From positions 26,567 to 90,566 of the forward strand of contig NW_001914891.1 in assembly GCF_000208925.1 (NCBI RefSeq): DNA of 64,000 bases, written 5' to 3'. Origin of the DNA: Entamoeba histolytica HM-1:IMSS (Eukaryota; Evosea; Mastigamoebida; Endamoebidae). A program made the position numbers and the translations under genes. The notes under the pieces were generated by a model that had not been told where the DNA came from, did not search any database, and saw only the letters and a list, made by a program, of their open reading frames with translations. The first letter of the stretch is position 1, and each line of letters opens with the position of its first letter. Positions 41,236 to 52,211 of the stretch are shown piece by piece.

Positions 41236-44214
41236 ATGGTAGAAACGGTTGAAAATAACTTTCTTCAAGAACTTTTAATGTATGAAAACGATGTTGATAA
41301 AGTTGATATGTTAAAAGAAAAAGATATTCGTATAATTGCTTCACATGGAGGAGGACCAATTTTAGGAATAAAAAAACCACGGGCATTAGTTACAGATGTT
41401 AATATTCCATTAATTAAAGTATTTAGAGGAAATGGAAAATGGTTAAAAGAATTTCGTGTAAATGAAATTGATCCAGGAGACACTATTAAAGAACTTGGAT
41501 GGACATTAAATTATCATGTTATGATTATAACTTATGGACTAAAATTTTATTTATATAATTTAGATGGAGAGTGTTTAGAAAAAGATATTATAGATACAAA
41601 AGAGGCTGATATTAAGACTATAATGTTTTATGATTATGGATGTTCAATGTTTTTATCAACTAATAAAATTGTGTGTATGGATATTTCTTTTAATAAAAGT
41701 GATATTAAAATTAAAAGAAAAGAAGTTGGTTGTGTTGCTGATTGTGTTTGTATGTGGTATAATGTTGCTGATGACTCAGTTAAATGTCTTAGTTTTTATG
41801 GAGAAAAAGTGACTCACATTAATATGAAAGATGGAGCATGTAATAATGTTAAAATGTATCGAAACAGTAAAATATATAATGATTTTAATAAAACTGAGTC
41901 TTGTTTTGTTAATGCTAATGGCACAATGGTTATTTTATGTCAAAGTGATAAAACTGATGATAAAATACTTAAATTTCATTCATTTTTATATTTCCCTAGA
42001 GAACTTAAATTAAGTATAATTGGAAATAAAACAACATACAATAGAGATGAATTATTTGCACATGGCTTATTTTATTTTATTGGAGTAGATAGTTTTCTCT
42101 TTCAAAAATCTCCAAATGCATTTGACGTAACAAAATACTTTTTAAAAACACAAGAATCAACACATTTATTTAAACGATATGATGAAGTATATTTTGTTGG
42201 TGAAGATAAGTCAACTCTCCGAATTATTTACTCAAAAAATAATAAATTTTATATAAAAGTGTTTTCAATTATTCTTGAAAATATGCAAGACCTTTTAGCA
42301 GGTTGTCCTTTAAAAGATATTGAAAAAGAAATTAATCAAACAAACCCAAATATGGATATTCATATTAGGTATTGTGCTTTTGAAATGTTAAAAGTATATG
42401 AACATGAATTAACTGCACTTATTCTTCCTATATTATATCAGGACATTTCATTAGATAATGAAAAACGTCAGTCTATCCAAACAAAATTACTTTATTTAGG
42501 AATTGATAATTTAGCTTCATCAGCAGTAATGTTATCTCCATTAGATCCACTTCAAGACAAACTATTAAAATGTATTTCGTATTTCCTTCCATTTATTTCA
42601 GACAAAAATATTCTCAAAGATAAACAAAACATCTATACAGCTGCTTGTCATGCTTGCCGTACATTAAAAACATTTAGTTCACATGGAATATTAATGGCTT
42701 ATTATCAATATTTAATTTTAGCAAGAACTGAACGTGGAAAAAATAAATTTGGAAGACACACTAATCATGAAGTTCTTTTTTGTACTGAGGTATATCATCA
42801 CCCAATACAATCTTTGTTAATTTCTATGGATGAATTTTCATTATGTATTAAATGGTGTGAACAATTAAAAATAAGTAAATATCCAGTTTTAGCAAGATGG
42901 TGTTCAAGAAAACTTCAATTTGTTGGATTTACAGATAATTTAGAAGAAGGGTGTCAAACAGATTTAGAATTAATTAAACAACGTATGCAATTATTAAGTA
43001 ATGACTATTTGATCAAAGTACTTTCTGAGGCAGTTCGTTCTCCAAGCGTTGATGTATTACTATTTTTATCTAATATTAATAATGTTTGTCGTTCTTTCAT
43101 TGTTAAATCATTATTACATGATGAACGGTATTCAAATGGTCCAATTATTAGTGCAATTTTCCTAGAATCAGTATTCTTTTATGATCAAAGAACAATTTTT
43201 TATTTTTTCAAGAAAAACTTTGAAAACAAAGCTTGTGTTGTTTCAGAAAAGAAAGAAGAACTTGCTACTATTAGTGGTTTTATTAATAAATCATTTAGTG
43301 ATGTTCAATTAACTAATGGAACATTAAGAGAACGTTTTCCAGAAGAATTTCGTGAAAAATTAGATGAAATGACTCAATTAGATGGTTCTCGTTTATTATG
43401 GAGATATCTTACATCATGGGAATTATTTGCAATGAAAAATCCAATGAGTGAAATGTTTTGTAGAACAAATATTCTTTCATTAGAAAACTTCTTTTTCAAA
43501 AATTTTGAAAATACTAATTTACCATTAAAATATTCTATTGATAAAACTGATGGAGAATGGTTTTATTATTATAATAACCAAAGAGGAAATGATGTTGTCA
43601 TTCAAACTGCTCAACAAAATGCTGTTATTGCTGAAAAATTCAAATCAGCTGATTTTGAATCTAAAGTACAAGAACAACAGAAAAATGCAAATGGTAGAAG
43701 AGAAGCTAGAAAACCCAAATTAATGAAGTCAGTATTTACAATGTTATGTGACATTCTTCAAAATATTAATTATAATCCACAAGATATAGAATTAATTAAA
43801 AAAGAAACTGGCTGTTCTGATAAAATGGTTTTACGAGCAGAACTAACAGTTATTAGTGAAATGTCAGAAGGTAATCCAGAAGCAAGAGAACGATTAAACA
43901 AATATATTGATTTAAAGAAAACTCTTTTACCATGGAGTTGTTTTGTAAAAGTTGCTCATGACATGAAATTGAAAACTGAAAGAGATATTTTTTTGAATAA
44001 ACTTGAATCAACTGAAGAGCGTGTCAAATTATTGGCTGAAATTAATGACTTCAATTATGCAATAGAATTGGCTGAAAAGAGTAAACCATTAATGGAATTA
44101 TTACACAGACTAAACCCCTTACGTGATGAACAAATTACAAATAAAATTAATACTATTCTTGAAAAATTCAATGCTCCAGAACCTGCTACTCAATCGGAAC
44201 AACCACCTCAATAA
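41236..44214 (+). CDS. VPS16: VPS16, HOPS/CORVET core subunit, 992 aa
   Basis: I chose ATG 41236 (MVETVENN) over a TTG upstream. The N-terminal half has the Vps16_N beta-propeller signature: ASHGGGPILGIKKP, then FRGNGKWLKEFRV, then LGWTLNYHVMIITYGLKFYLYNLDGECLEK. This corresponds to the GGPIALL...YSASG...LGWS...VYGLHG series of animal VPS16. The C-terminal half is alpha-solenoid (Vps16_C), with a charged region around residues 770-860 and a short Gln/Pro-rich tail. VPS16 forms the stalk of the HOPS and CORVET tethers that drive endosome-lysosome fusion. The pairing with a BEACH gene is a neighbourly coincidence or a traffic-gene cluster. Confidence 0.78.
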   Translation: MVETVENNFLQELLMYENDVDKVDMLKEKDIRIIASHGGGPILGIKKPRALVTDVNIPLIKVFRGNGKWLKEFRVNEIDPGDTIKELGWTLNYHVMIITYGLKFYLYNLDGECLEKDIIDTKEADIKTIMFYDYGCSMFLSTNKIVCMDISFNKSDIKIKRKEVGCVADCVCMWYNVADDSVKCLSFYGEKVTHINMKDGACNNVKMYRNSKIYNDFNKTESCFVNANGTMVILCQSDKTDDKILKFHSFLYFPRELKLSIIGNKTTYNRDELFAHGLFYFIGVDSFLFQKSPNAFDVTKYFLKTQESTHLFKRYDEVYFVGEDKSTLRIIYSKNNKFYIKVFSIILENMQDLLAGCPLKDIEKEINQTNPNMDIHIRYCAFEMLKVYEHELTALILPILYQDISLDNEKRQSIQTKLLYLGIDNLASSAVMLSPLDPLQDKLLKCISYFLPFISDKNILKDKQNIYTAACHACRTLKTFSSHGILMAYYQYLILARTERGKNKFGRHTNHEVLFCTEVYHHPIQSLLISMDEFSLCIKWCEQLKISKYPVLARWCSRKLQFVGFTDNLEEGCQTDLELIKQRMQLLSNDYLIKVLSEAVRSPSVDVLLFLSNINNVCRSFIVKSLLHDERYSNGPIISAIFLESVFFYDQRTIFYFFKKNFENKACVVSEKKEELATISGFINKSFSDVQLTNGTLRERFPEEFREKLDEMTQLDGSRLLWRYLTSWELFAMKNPMSEMFCRTNILSLENFFFKNFENTNLPLKYSIDKTDGEWFYYYNNQRGNDVVIQTAQQNAVIAEKFKSADFESKVQEQQKNANGRREARKPKLMKSVFTMLCDILQNINYNPQDIELIKKETGCSDKMVLRAELTVISEMSEGNPEARERLNKYIDLKKTLLPWSCFVKVAHDMKLKTERDIFLNKLESTEERVKLLAEINDFNYAIELAEKSKPLMELLHRLNPLRDEQITNKINTILEKFNAPEPATQSEQPPQ

Positions 44215-44300
44215 TTTTGAACATTTTTTATTCGATTTTTTAATATTTAAAAATACTTTTAGATTCTATTCCAACTCAAAACATAACAAACGTTATTGAA

Positions 44301-45075
44301 ATGATTATTGATTAATGTCAATACGTAATGTAAAGAAAAATAAACAAGACATAAGCATTCAATGAGATAGAGAAGAGTTATTGTCAATAATTATATAAAA
44401 TGACAATAAAAATAGTAAAAGAAATACAATGAAAAAAAAAGAATAAAAGAGATAGATGAAATAATAAAAATATGAGTAAATATTGTGATAATAAAGATTA
44501 CATCAATAATAAATATAAATAAATAACAAGAAATGATATACAAGAAAGAATCAAAAGAATAAGAAGTGAATAGAAAAAAAAGAGAATATGAAGAAAAAAT
44601 AGATAAAGAAATGTTAATAGAATTGGAATTTCATCAATGATTAATTGATAATAAACATATAATACAACAATAAATGAATAAGTTCTTTGTTTATTATTTA
44701 TTTTTTAATTAATGAGAATGTTGATTTTCTATTCATTATTCTTTTATTTAAATTGATTTTATTTCTGTTTATTTTTCATCATTTTAATTATTCTTATTGA
44801 ATTATCATTTCTTTATTTCTTATTTTATATTGAATGAATGAATATTTCATTATCATTATATTATTATTTATAATTTCATTTATTATTAATATCATCATTT
44901 ATATCTATTTATTTTGTTATTATTTCATATTATCTTATTTCATTCTTTCTATTATTATTTATTATATTTCTTATTAAATTACTTCATCATAATTAAATTA
45001 TTATTTGATAAATCATTATTTGATTTTGTATTAATGTTTGTGTGTTGTTTCTGATTTTCATTATTCATTTCTCAT
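44301..45075. repeat. Right arm of the ~0.8-kb inverted repeat
   Basis: Reverse complement of about 21980-22782, beginning 87 bp after the VPS16 stop. It contains the inverted words ATTAATGTCAATACGTAATG (near 44315) and TCATCAATGATTAATTGATA (near 44630). Differences are mostly small indels and substitutions. Arms are separated by about 21.5 kb carrying seven genes. Edges are estimated by eye. Confidence 0.8.
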
Positions 45076-45559
45076 TCATTTTCATTTAATAAAATAGAAG
45101 AATAAAAATAATGAAAGAAGATAAATAAAATAAGAATAAAATAAGATAAAATCAATGATATTGTTATTATATTATTATGTTATTTTAATTTTGATTTTAT
45201 ATTTATTCTTTTATTTTTATCTTTTATAATCATCATTCATTTCTTCTTTTTGTCTTTTCCTCTTTTATAATCATCACTTAATTTATTTCTATTTATTTCT
45301 ATTTTCTTTATTCTTGTTGTTATTTTATTTATTTCTTCTTTTATCATTTGTCTTTTCTTGTTTATTCATGTTTGTTGTTTATTTTATTTTCTTTATTTAT
45401 GTTGTGTTATTCTTATTTATCTTTCTTATTATGTTTTGGTTATTATTGTTTAAATAGAAAATAAGAATAAGAATAAATAAAGAATAAGAAATAATAACAT
45501 AAATATGTTGATGTATTTTATCATTTCTTTATTTGTTTCTTATTCTTATTTCAAAAAGT
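45076..45559. repeat. AT-only low-complexity spacer before the LINE
   Basis: Mixed A-rich and TTATT-rich sequence joining the inverted-repeat arm to the LINE 5' region. No gene seen. Confidence 0.5.
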
Positions 45560-45656
45560 TATAGATGCATTACAGGAGACACCACAAAAATATAGAAAAA
45601 CAAATAACCAAAGAAGAAGAAATTCACATCAATCAAGAAATATAAATGATAGAAGA

Positions 45657-46130
45657 ATGAGTGAAAATAGGTATTATCTGTATGGAAAGACATACATGAA
45701 TAATCACGATAATCATTACAATAATAATTATAACCACAACTATCACAACATAGATGATACAAATCGTTTCACTCATCACTTCAATCATAATCATCGTCAT
45801 AAACACTTTAATAATAATAACAACTTCAATAGAAATAAACAATATCAATATAATAGAAACAAATCCCACAATAACACACAAAGAAGGTACAAACAATATC
45901 AAAATAAGAAACAAAATAGAAATCAAAGAAAAATGATTGAAATACAAAATCAAGAATATTGGAAAAAACTCTTTGAAGAAGAAATTAAAATATTTACACC
46001 ACAAGAAGTAGAAGAAATTAAAAATACCAAGATTAAAGAATATACATCATCAACAATATGGAGAGATGGTATTTTCTTGCACAAGAAAAAACAAAAACAA
46101 TCAGAATGGAAGAAGAGACTATTAGTATGA
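45657..46130 (+). pseudogene. LINE ORF1-like His/Asn-rich frame
   Basis: 157 codons very rich in His, Asn, Arg and Tyr (NHNYHN, NHNHRHKHFNNNNNFNRN), basic overall, as expected of a nucleic-acid-binding ORF1 start. It ends in a stop at 46130. Further frames with Lys/Glu-rich coiled-coil character follow at 46345-46713 and 46844-47368, probably the remains of one longer ORF1. Confidence 0.5.
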
Positions 46131-48169
46131 CAATGGAAGAAGACAATAATCAGTACAACCCAATTGAGATTAATGATAATAGAATATACAATAACTATGT
46201 AATGAGTATTGAAAGTGAAGAAGACGATAAAGAATTTAATAAAAATAAAGAAGAATAATAATGAAGAGGAAGAAGAAAACAATGAAAATGAGAAAAAAGT
46301 AGAAGAAATAAAAAAGAGTAGAAGAATTAAAAAAGAAAGAAGAAATGAAAAAGGAATTGCAAATAAAAGACCAAACCATTAAGAAACTAACTAAGGATAT
46401 TATGGCATTAAAGAAGAAGCATGAGAATGAGATAAGCACAAAAACAACGGGTGTGATAAAAATATTTAAATTCAATGCTGAATCTGAAAGGAAAATGTTT
46501 GAAGTAAATAATTTAACACAACAATTATTATTGAAAGATAAATTATCTAAATTAGAAAATAAAAATACACAGGAAGAAAAAAAGAAAGATGAGGTAACTT
46601 ACAATATAACAGACTCATCAGAATCACAGATTGTGAATGACCTCTCCCCCAATGTGGTAGTAGTTGATGAAATATCATCAAGTGAAGATGATATTCCAAA
46701 AAAAGAAAGTTAATGCAGAAATCAATTGAAGAAATGGATATTCAGCATAAGAATATCCCCACATTTGAATTAGATAATCAAAAAAATGGGGGAAGCAAAC
46801 AGATAGAGAAGAAGAAATTTTAACACTTTATAAATGTTTTGTTTTGAAATTATTTGAAAGAAAATTAAGATGTCAACATAAAGAAGAAATAATAGAAAGA
46901 CTAATACATGAATTTGAAATTAAAGTTAATGATATTAATGAATATAAAGAAATAATAAAGAAGACATTTAAAATAAAGAATGAAATTAAAAGAGAAATAA
47001 ACAGAATAATGGAGGAAGAAATAATAAAACATCAATGTCAAGATAAAGAATTAAAAGAAATAATAACTAGAATGAACAAGAATAAGAAAGAAGAAATAGA
47101 AGAAGAGGAGGTAATGAAAATAATTAAAGAAGAAGAAATGAAAGAACAAGAAGATGTACAATTTATTAACTATTATTACAATAAGAAGAAAGTACATCAA
47201 ATAATTAATATTATTAATAAAAATGAAATAATAATCAATACATTAGATGATTATTACCATTATATTAAATCAGTATCTTCCACTATTAACATAATTAATA
47301 AAAATAAACAAGAAAGAAGTGGAAAGAAAAGTATAGAAAGAATATTACAATCAAAATATGTGGATTAAGAGATTTACTTAATAATAAACAATATATGAAA
47401 TTAAAAAGAATATTACATATTAAGAAAAATGATATATATCATATTAAAATAAAAACAAAAACAAATAAACTATTATAAATACCTCCGAAAGATGAAAAGA
47501 ATAGAAATAGAAATAAGAAAGAATAATTTGAAAAGAATAAGATGGAAATATAAAATGATGAAATACGGAAAAAGGCAATATCTAAATAAATCTAAAGAAG
47601 ATGAATATCCAGATAATATCTCCACTATTAATTTCTGGAAATGAATCTATGAAACTAACACTATTATAGATTTGTCTAAATATTAATTTATATGAAATAT
47701 TAATAGAAAACAGAATTAATGATAGAATATCAATAATCACTCCAAATGAACTAGATTGTTACATTAAATTTATTGATAATTTGAAAGTAAAATGATGTTG
47801 ATAAAATACAAGGATTTTGGATTAAATAATTAAAACAACCAATGAAATATTTATTAAAATTATTTAATGAATGGTTAAATAATCCTAATGAAATACCTCT
47901 CCACTTTATTCAAGGAAGAACAATACTAATATATAAAAATGAGATAAATTAGACCCACAGAATTACAGACAAATAACTTGTTTAAATTGTCTGTTAAAAG
48001 TATATACATCAATATTAAAGATGAAAATAGAAAATCAAATGATGCTAAATCAAATTGAAAAACAATTATCATTAAATCAAATTGGATGTAAAAAATATAC
48101 ATACGCATCAAAAGAAGGATTATTATACAATACTATAATCATTCAATTATTAATAAGAATAAATTGAAG

Positions 48170-48668
48170 TTGGTAGAAACATATTATGACGTCTCTAAAG
48201 CATATGATAGTATTAACCACCAATGGATTAAACAATGTTTGATTTATTTTAATATCCCACTTGTAGTAATTAATAGTATATTATATATTAATTAATACAC
48301 AACTTAATTTATATTATAATCAAGAAAGTGATAGTATGATTAATGTAGAAAGAGGAATAATACAAGGTGATAATCTATCTCCACTTTTATTTGTATTATC
48401 TATTGACATACTATCTAAACAATTAGATAAACAAATAAACAAATTAAATATTAAAATGAATGAAGAAGAAAAACAAGTCAAGTTAAACCACATATTATAT
48501 ATTAATGATTTAAAGATAATGACTAATAGCCTCGATGAAATGGAAAAAGCCAACAAATTAACTAAAGAAATATTTAATGCAATAGGATTAAAAATTAATG
48601 TAGAAAAGAGTGGGATAATGACTAATATTAATAGTCAAATAAATGGTGAATTAGCTGAACTACCATGA
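48170..48668 (+). pseudogene. LINE reverse transcriptase core, broken
   Basis: Around 48175-48240 the catalytic motif A is readable as YYDVSKAYDSINH. After a break, 48336-48668 reads GIIQGDNLSPLLFVLSIDI (motif B/4), then HILYINDLKIM (motif C) and GLKINVEKSGIM (motif D). Motif C has YIND where the active site needs YxDD, so the first catalytic Asp is lost here. It is intact only as a fossil. Confidence 0.85.
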
Positions 48669-48829
48669 GTAATTAATGACAATCATTATAAATATCTTGG
48701 TATTGAAATATGAGATAAAATAAATATTAATAAATATTGTACAAGAATATTAAATGATGTATCTTCTATTTTATCATCATTAATCACTATGAAATATAGC
48801 ATTCTCAATACAATAAGAAAGATTAATAG

Positions 48830-49985
48830 TGATATAATCTCCAAATTAAGATATGGATTTTGTATTGTCCCATGGAAACTAGGAGAATTGGAGAAGATAA
48901 ATAAACAAATCAGAAATTCATTGATACAACTCCAATTATACAGTAGAAACATCCCAAAGGTAGATTATATGTTAAAATAAATGAACTTGGATTAGGATTA
49001 ATGTCAGCAAGAGATGAATGTGCTAAAGAATTATTAAGAATATATTTAAAACAAAAATATTAAACACAGGAATAGGAGAAATGATAGAAACAATAAAAGA
49101 AAATCCAAATGGAATAATTAAAAGAATGAAGAAAGCATTTGGTAAGAATATTAATTTTAATGAATTAATGAATGTAATAGAATTAAATGAAAGAAAGCAC
49201 AATGTAAAGAAAGTATTTGAGTGTGTAAATAATGAATTAAATGAAAGATATTTAAATGAATTGAAAGAAAAGAAATGTGGTGAATATATAAGATGTGCAA
49301 ATGGCACTTTCAATGATAAGAAATTAACAGTAGCAACATGGAAATCATTGAACATAAAAAGAAATGCATTCCTCCAAATAGTAAAGATGCAAGAATGAGT
49401 AATTATGACAGGAAGTATTAAATCAAAATTACTCCAAAATGATGTTTTAAAATATTGTAAACATTGCCCTAACACAATTGCATCTATTAATCATATATTG
49501 TTAGTATGTAATGAAGAAGAATCAAATATTAAAACATGATTATGTTTGTAAACAAATATATAAACACATATTAATTACATATTTTAATGAATTTGATGCA
49601 ATTGATTTTAATAATCCTCCTAAATGTATTAATAATGATGAAATGGTTATAACTTACAATAAAGATTTATTGATTAGTGACAATTCATTCCATGGTAGAA
49701 GACCAGATATATATTATCAAAATATTACAGAAAAGAAATGATATATTATAGATGTTGCTATATGTCAAGATAATAATTTAGAATTAAATTATATTCATAA
49801 AATAAATAAATACAAAGATTTACAAGAGAAATTAAGAAACAATAGAGAATTAATATATGTAGAAATAATACTTGTAATATTATCAATAAATGGATTAATA
49901 CACAAAGAGTCTATAAGAAGATTAAAATCACTAAAATTACAATTAGAATTCCCCAAAATCCTACGAACAATAATTATCAAAAATA
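48830..49985 (+). pseudogene. LINE endonuclease and C-terminal region, broken
   Basis: Frames at 48789-48980, 49081-49398 and 49511-49741 together show NELGLGLMSARDE, CKHC...HILLVC (the CCHC zinc motif) and RRPDIYY...IIDVA (PD...D catalytic motif), then KINKYKDL. This is the restriction-like endonuclease known from EhLINEs. Stops at about 49398, 49540 and 49741 interrupt it. Confidence 0.8.
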
Positions 49986-50255
49986 TGAAAGACTTAATGT
50001 TTTAAACAAACAATTCTGGCAACACAATAGAAGAAGAACAATTTAATGTGAGCATGCTAGAAATGAACTCTATTACACCAATAGAGCATATTGAAGAAAC
50101 TGCAATAAACACTTCTCAATAAACATAAAATCCAATTATGGATATATCTAATAATTGACATTTTTTTATAATAATATTTAAATCAATGACTTTAAAGAAA
50201 TGTTAAAATTTATTATTTCTTTTTTTGTCTTTAACTAAAATATAATTCAGTGAAT

Positions 50256-50943
50256 ATGCAATCACAGTCTGTCTTTATTAGTAATATTCCTGACGACTCT
50301 GAACAAACTCAAAATAATCTCCGATTTATTCTTAATACTCGTGCACCTGGTTATATACCAAATTCACTGAAATTTAAATTCTCTAAAAGGTCAAACCACT
50401 TTATTGCGTTTGCTGATTTTGATTCACATGAAAATGCTGTTGCATTGACAAAACAAACTCTTGCCATTCAAACCCAAAATGAAGTTCCTTATAATTTCTC
50501 ATTGGTGAAGTACAAACAACCTATATCTTATGGAGCTTATGAAAATAATGTTTTATATGCTAAACACATCACAGTTGATGAAAAACAAGCCATCAACTCT
50601 TTTCATACACTTTTTTACCCAATAAAAATTGTTTGCAAACCAACTGCTTCTGACTCATCTTCATGGTACATACTTTCTACATACCAAACAACAGAAGAAG
50701 CAAAACAAACTAAAGACTATTTGAATGAAAGTAAGGTATTAGGACCGATGTCTTCTGTTTATTTTTCATATACCAATTCTAAACCACCTCAAAAACAACC
50801 ACAACAAATCCAACCACCTCAAAAACACTCACAACAAGTATTGTCACCTATTCAACCTCCGAAAAAGAAAACCTTACAAATTCTACCACTTACTCCAATA
50901 AAACCTTTAAAGGATACACAAAGAAGAAATAAACATTCTTTCC
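50256..50943 (+). CDS. RRM-like protein, N-terminal 229 aa, truncated by assembly gap
   Basis: ATG 50256 (MQSQSVFISNIPDD). Residues 5-85 resemble an RRM (SVFISNIPDD as RNP2-like strand, HFIAFADFDSHENAVAL as RNP1-like strand). Residues 95-175 look like a second, weaker RRM with ILSTYQTTEEAKQTKDYL. From about 180 the chain is Pro/Gln/Lys-rich repeats (PPQKQPQQIQPPQKHSQQ). The 3' end is lost in the N gap, so neither the stop nor the overlap with the convergent FKBP gene is known. It is a likely RNA-binding protein without a nameable family. Confidence 0.65.
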
Positions 50944-51043
50944 NNNNNNNNNNNNNNNNNNNNNNNNNNNNNNNNNNNNNNNNNNNNNNNNNNNNNNNNN
51001 NNNNNNNNNNNNNNNNNNNNNNNNNNNNNNNNNNNNNNNNNNN
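50944..51043. other. Assembly gap, 100 N
   Basis: Exactly 100 unknown bases, the usual placeholder for a gap of unknown size. It removes the 3' ends of two convergent genes. Frames that appear to cross it are artefacts. Confidence 0.99.
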
Positions 51044-51991
51044 TAATGCACTAAACATTTTGGCATATCTTCTTTTATCATTCTTTTCCTCTTCCATTCT
51101 CTTTCTTTTAATTCCATTCATTTCATATTTAACTTCTTTATTATTTGGATCAATAGAAAGAACTTTATTAAAATCACTTTCAGCTTTTTCTACTTGTCCT
51201 TTTTCTAAATAAGCCTTTCCTCTTCTTAATAATGCCTTTAAGTTTTCTGCATCGACAGCAAGAACTTTATCTGTATATTCAATGACTTGATCATATTCTT
51301 TAAAATGAAGATGCATTGCTGAAATATTACCAAATAATATTGTTTGAATCTTCTTAGCTGCTTCTTTTTGATCTTCAGGAATTCTATAATCATTATCAAG
51401 ATAATCAAGTGCTCTTAAATAACATCTTAATGCTCTCTTTTGTAATTTTCTTTTGACCATTTCATTTCCTTGTGCCTTCTTTTCTTCTGCATGTTTAACT
51501 ATATTTTCTGGTGCAATTGTAAATGGTGTTGGAACAGGTTCCATTCCTTTAAGTGTAACTTTAAATGTAATTTCTTTATTTGGCTCAATACTTCTTTCTT
51601 TATCTCCACAACTTCCAAATGCATCTTCTGGTTTAAGAGTAAATGTACACTTTTCATTTAATTTCATTGACTCAATACCTTTTTCAAATCCTTCACAAAT
51701 CACTGGCATATCTCCAACTTTAAATTTAAAGTCTTTTTTCTCTTCAATAACTCTATCACCATCTAACATTGTATAATCAACTGTGCACAAACAATCATCA
51801 GTTGGTTTCTCATATCCAGTTCCTTCTACTTCAACTGTCTTTGGAAAACTTTCTTTGACTTCTTCTTCCATTGGTTCTTCATCATGTCCACCTTCACACC
51901 CACAATGTTCATCACTACATCCACAATGTCCACTTTCACATCCACAATGTTCACCATTGCATTCACACTTCTTTTCAGTTTCTTTATCCAT
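51044..51991 (-). CDS. FKBP-type prolyl isomerase with TPR repeats and Cys/His-rich N-terminus (3' end in gap)
   Basis: Start at ATG 51991. Residues 9-36 are a heptad HCGCxxx repeat with eight Cys and four His, likely metal binding. Residues about 52-152 are an FKBP domain (CLCTVDYTMLDGDRV, VICEGFEKGIESMKLNEKC, LKPEDAFG). The usual Y/D/F/W active-site set is only partly seen. Residues about 165-290 are three TPR units, with ALLRRGKAYLEKGQVEKAESDF as the last, the Hsp90-binding type of clamp. After about residue 300 a charged helix (KRKRMEEEKNDKRRYAKMF) leads into the gap. The family assists Hsp90 clients and folding. Confidence 0.88.
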
Positions 51992-52211
51992 CAAATGATA
52001 TTTCTATCATCTTCATATCTTTTATTTCAAAGTCTGACGTGGTGCATTTTCATTCTTTTTGTTTTACAACACAACGCCACGTTGATAATTTATTTATGTT
52101 TTAAATAACAGAAATTAAAATTAGGGTTTTTTAAAAAGAAATAACAAAAATAATGAAAAACAACGATAGTTTATTTGCAACGAACTGTTAATACCAAGAG
52201 TTTGAACATTC
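51992..52211. promoter_or_regulatory. Divergent promoter between FKBP-TPR and RRP9
   Basis: 220 bp. TAGGGTTTT at 52122-52130 reads toward RRP9; GAACTG near 52184 and GAACAT near 52204 are GAAC-like. No further gene seen. Confidence 0.4.

Larger units (their letters stand above)
45560..50120 (+). mobile_element. Degenerate, nearly full-length LINE (R4/R2-like, EhLINE-type), ~4.5 kb
   Basis: Plus-strand element in family order: an ORF1-like basic/coiled region (45.6-47.4 kb), reverse transcriptase (about 48.1-48.7 kb), then a restriction-like endonuclease (about 49.4-49.8 kb) and a C-terminal basic tail. Length is close to the 4.8 kb known for EhLINE1. The frame is broken by many stops and shifts, so it cannot be autonomous. 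Its 48800-49680 segment is almost identical to the minus-strand fragment at 12412-13290. The 5' and 3' edges are estimates; no target-site duplication was identified by eye. The 3' end lies about 135 bp before the next gene. Confidence 0.85.

Noticed and set aside
45559..46475. Long minus-strand frames opposite the LINE ORF1 region
   Set aside because: Composed of F/I/V/S from the antisense of Lys/Asn/His-rich coding; no promoter or family match.
50852..51212. Frames running through the N gap
   Set aside because: Artefact of translating N; the two genes are on opposite strands and converge.
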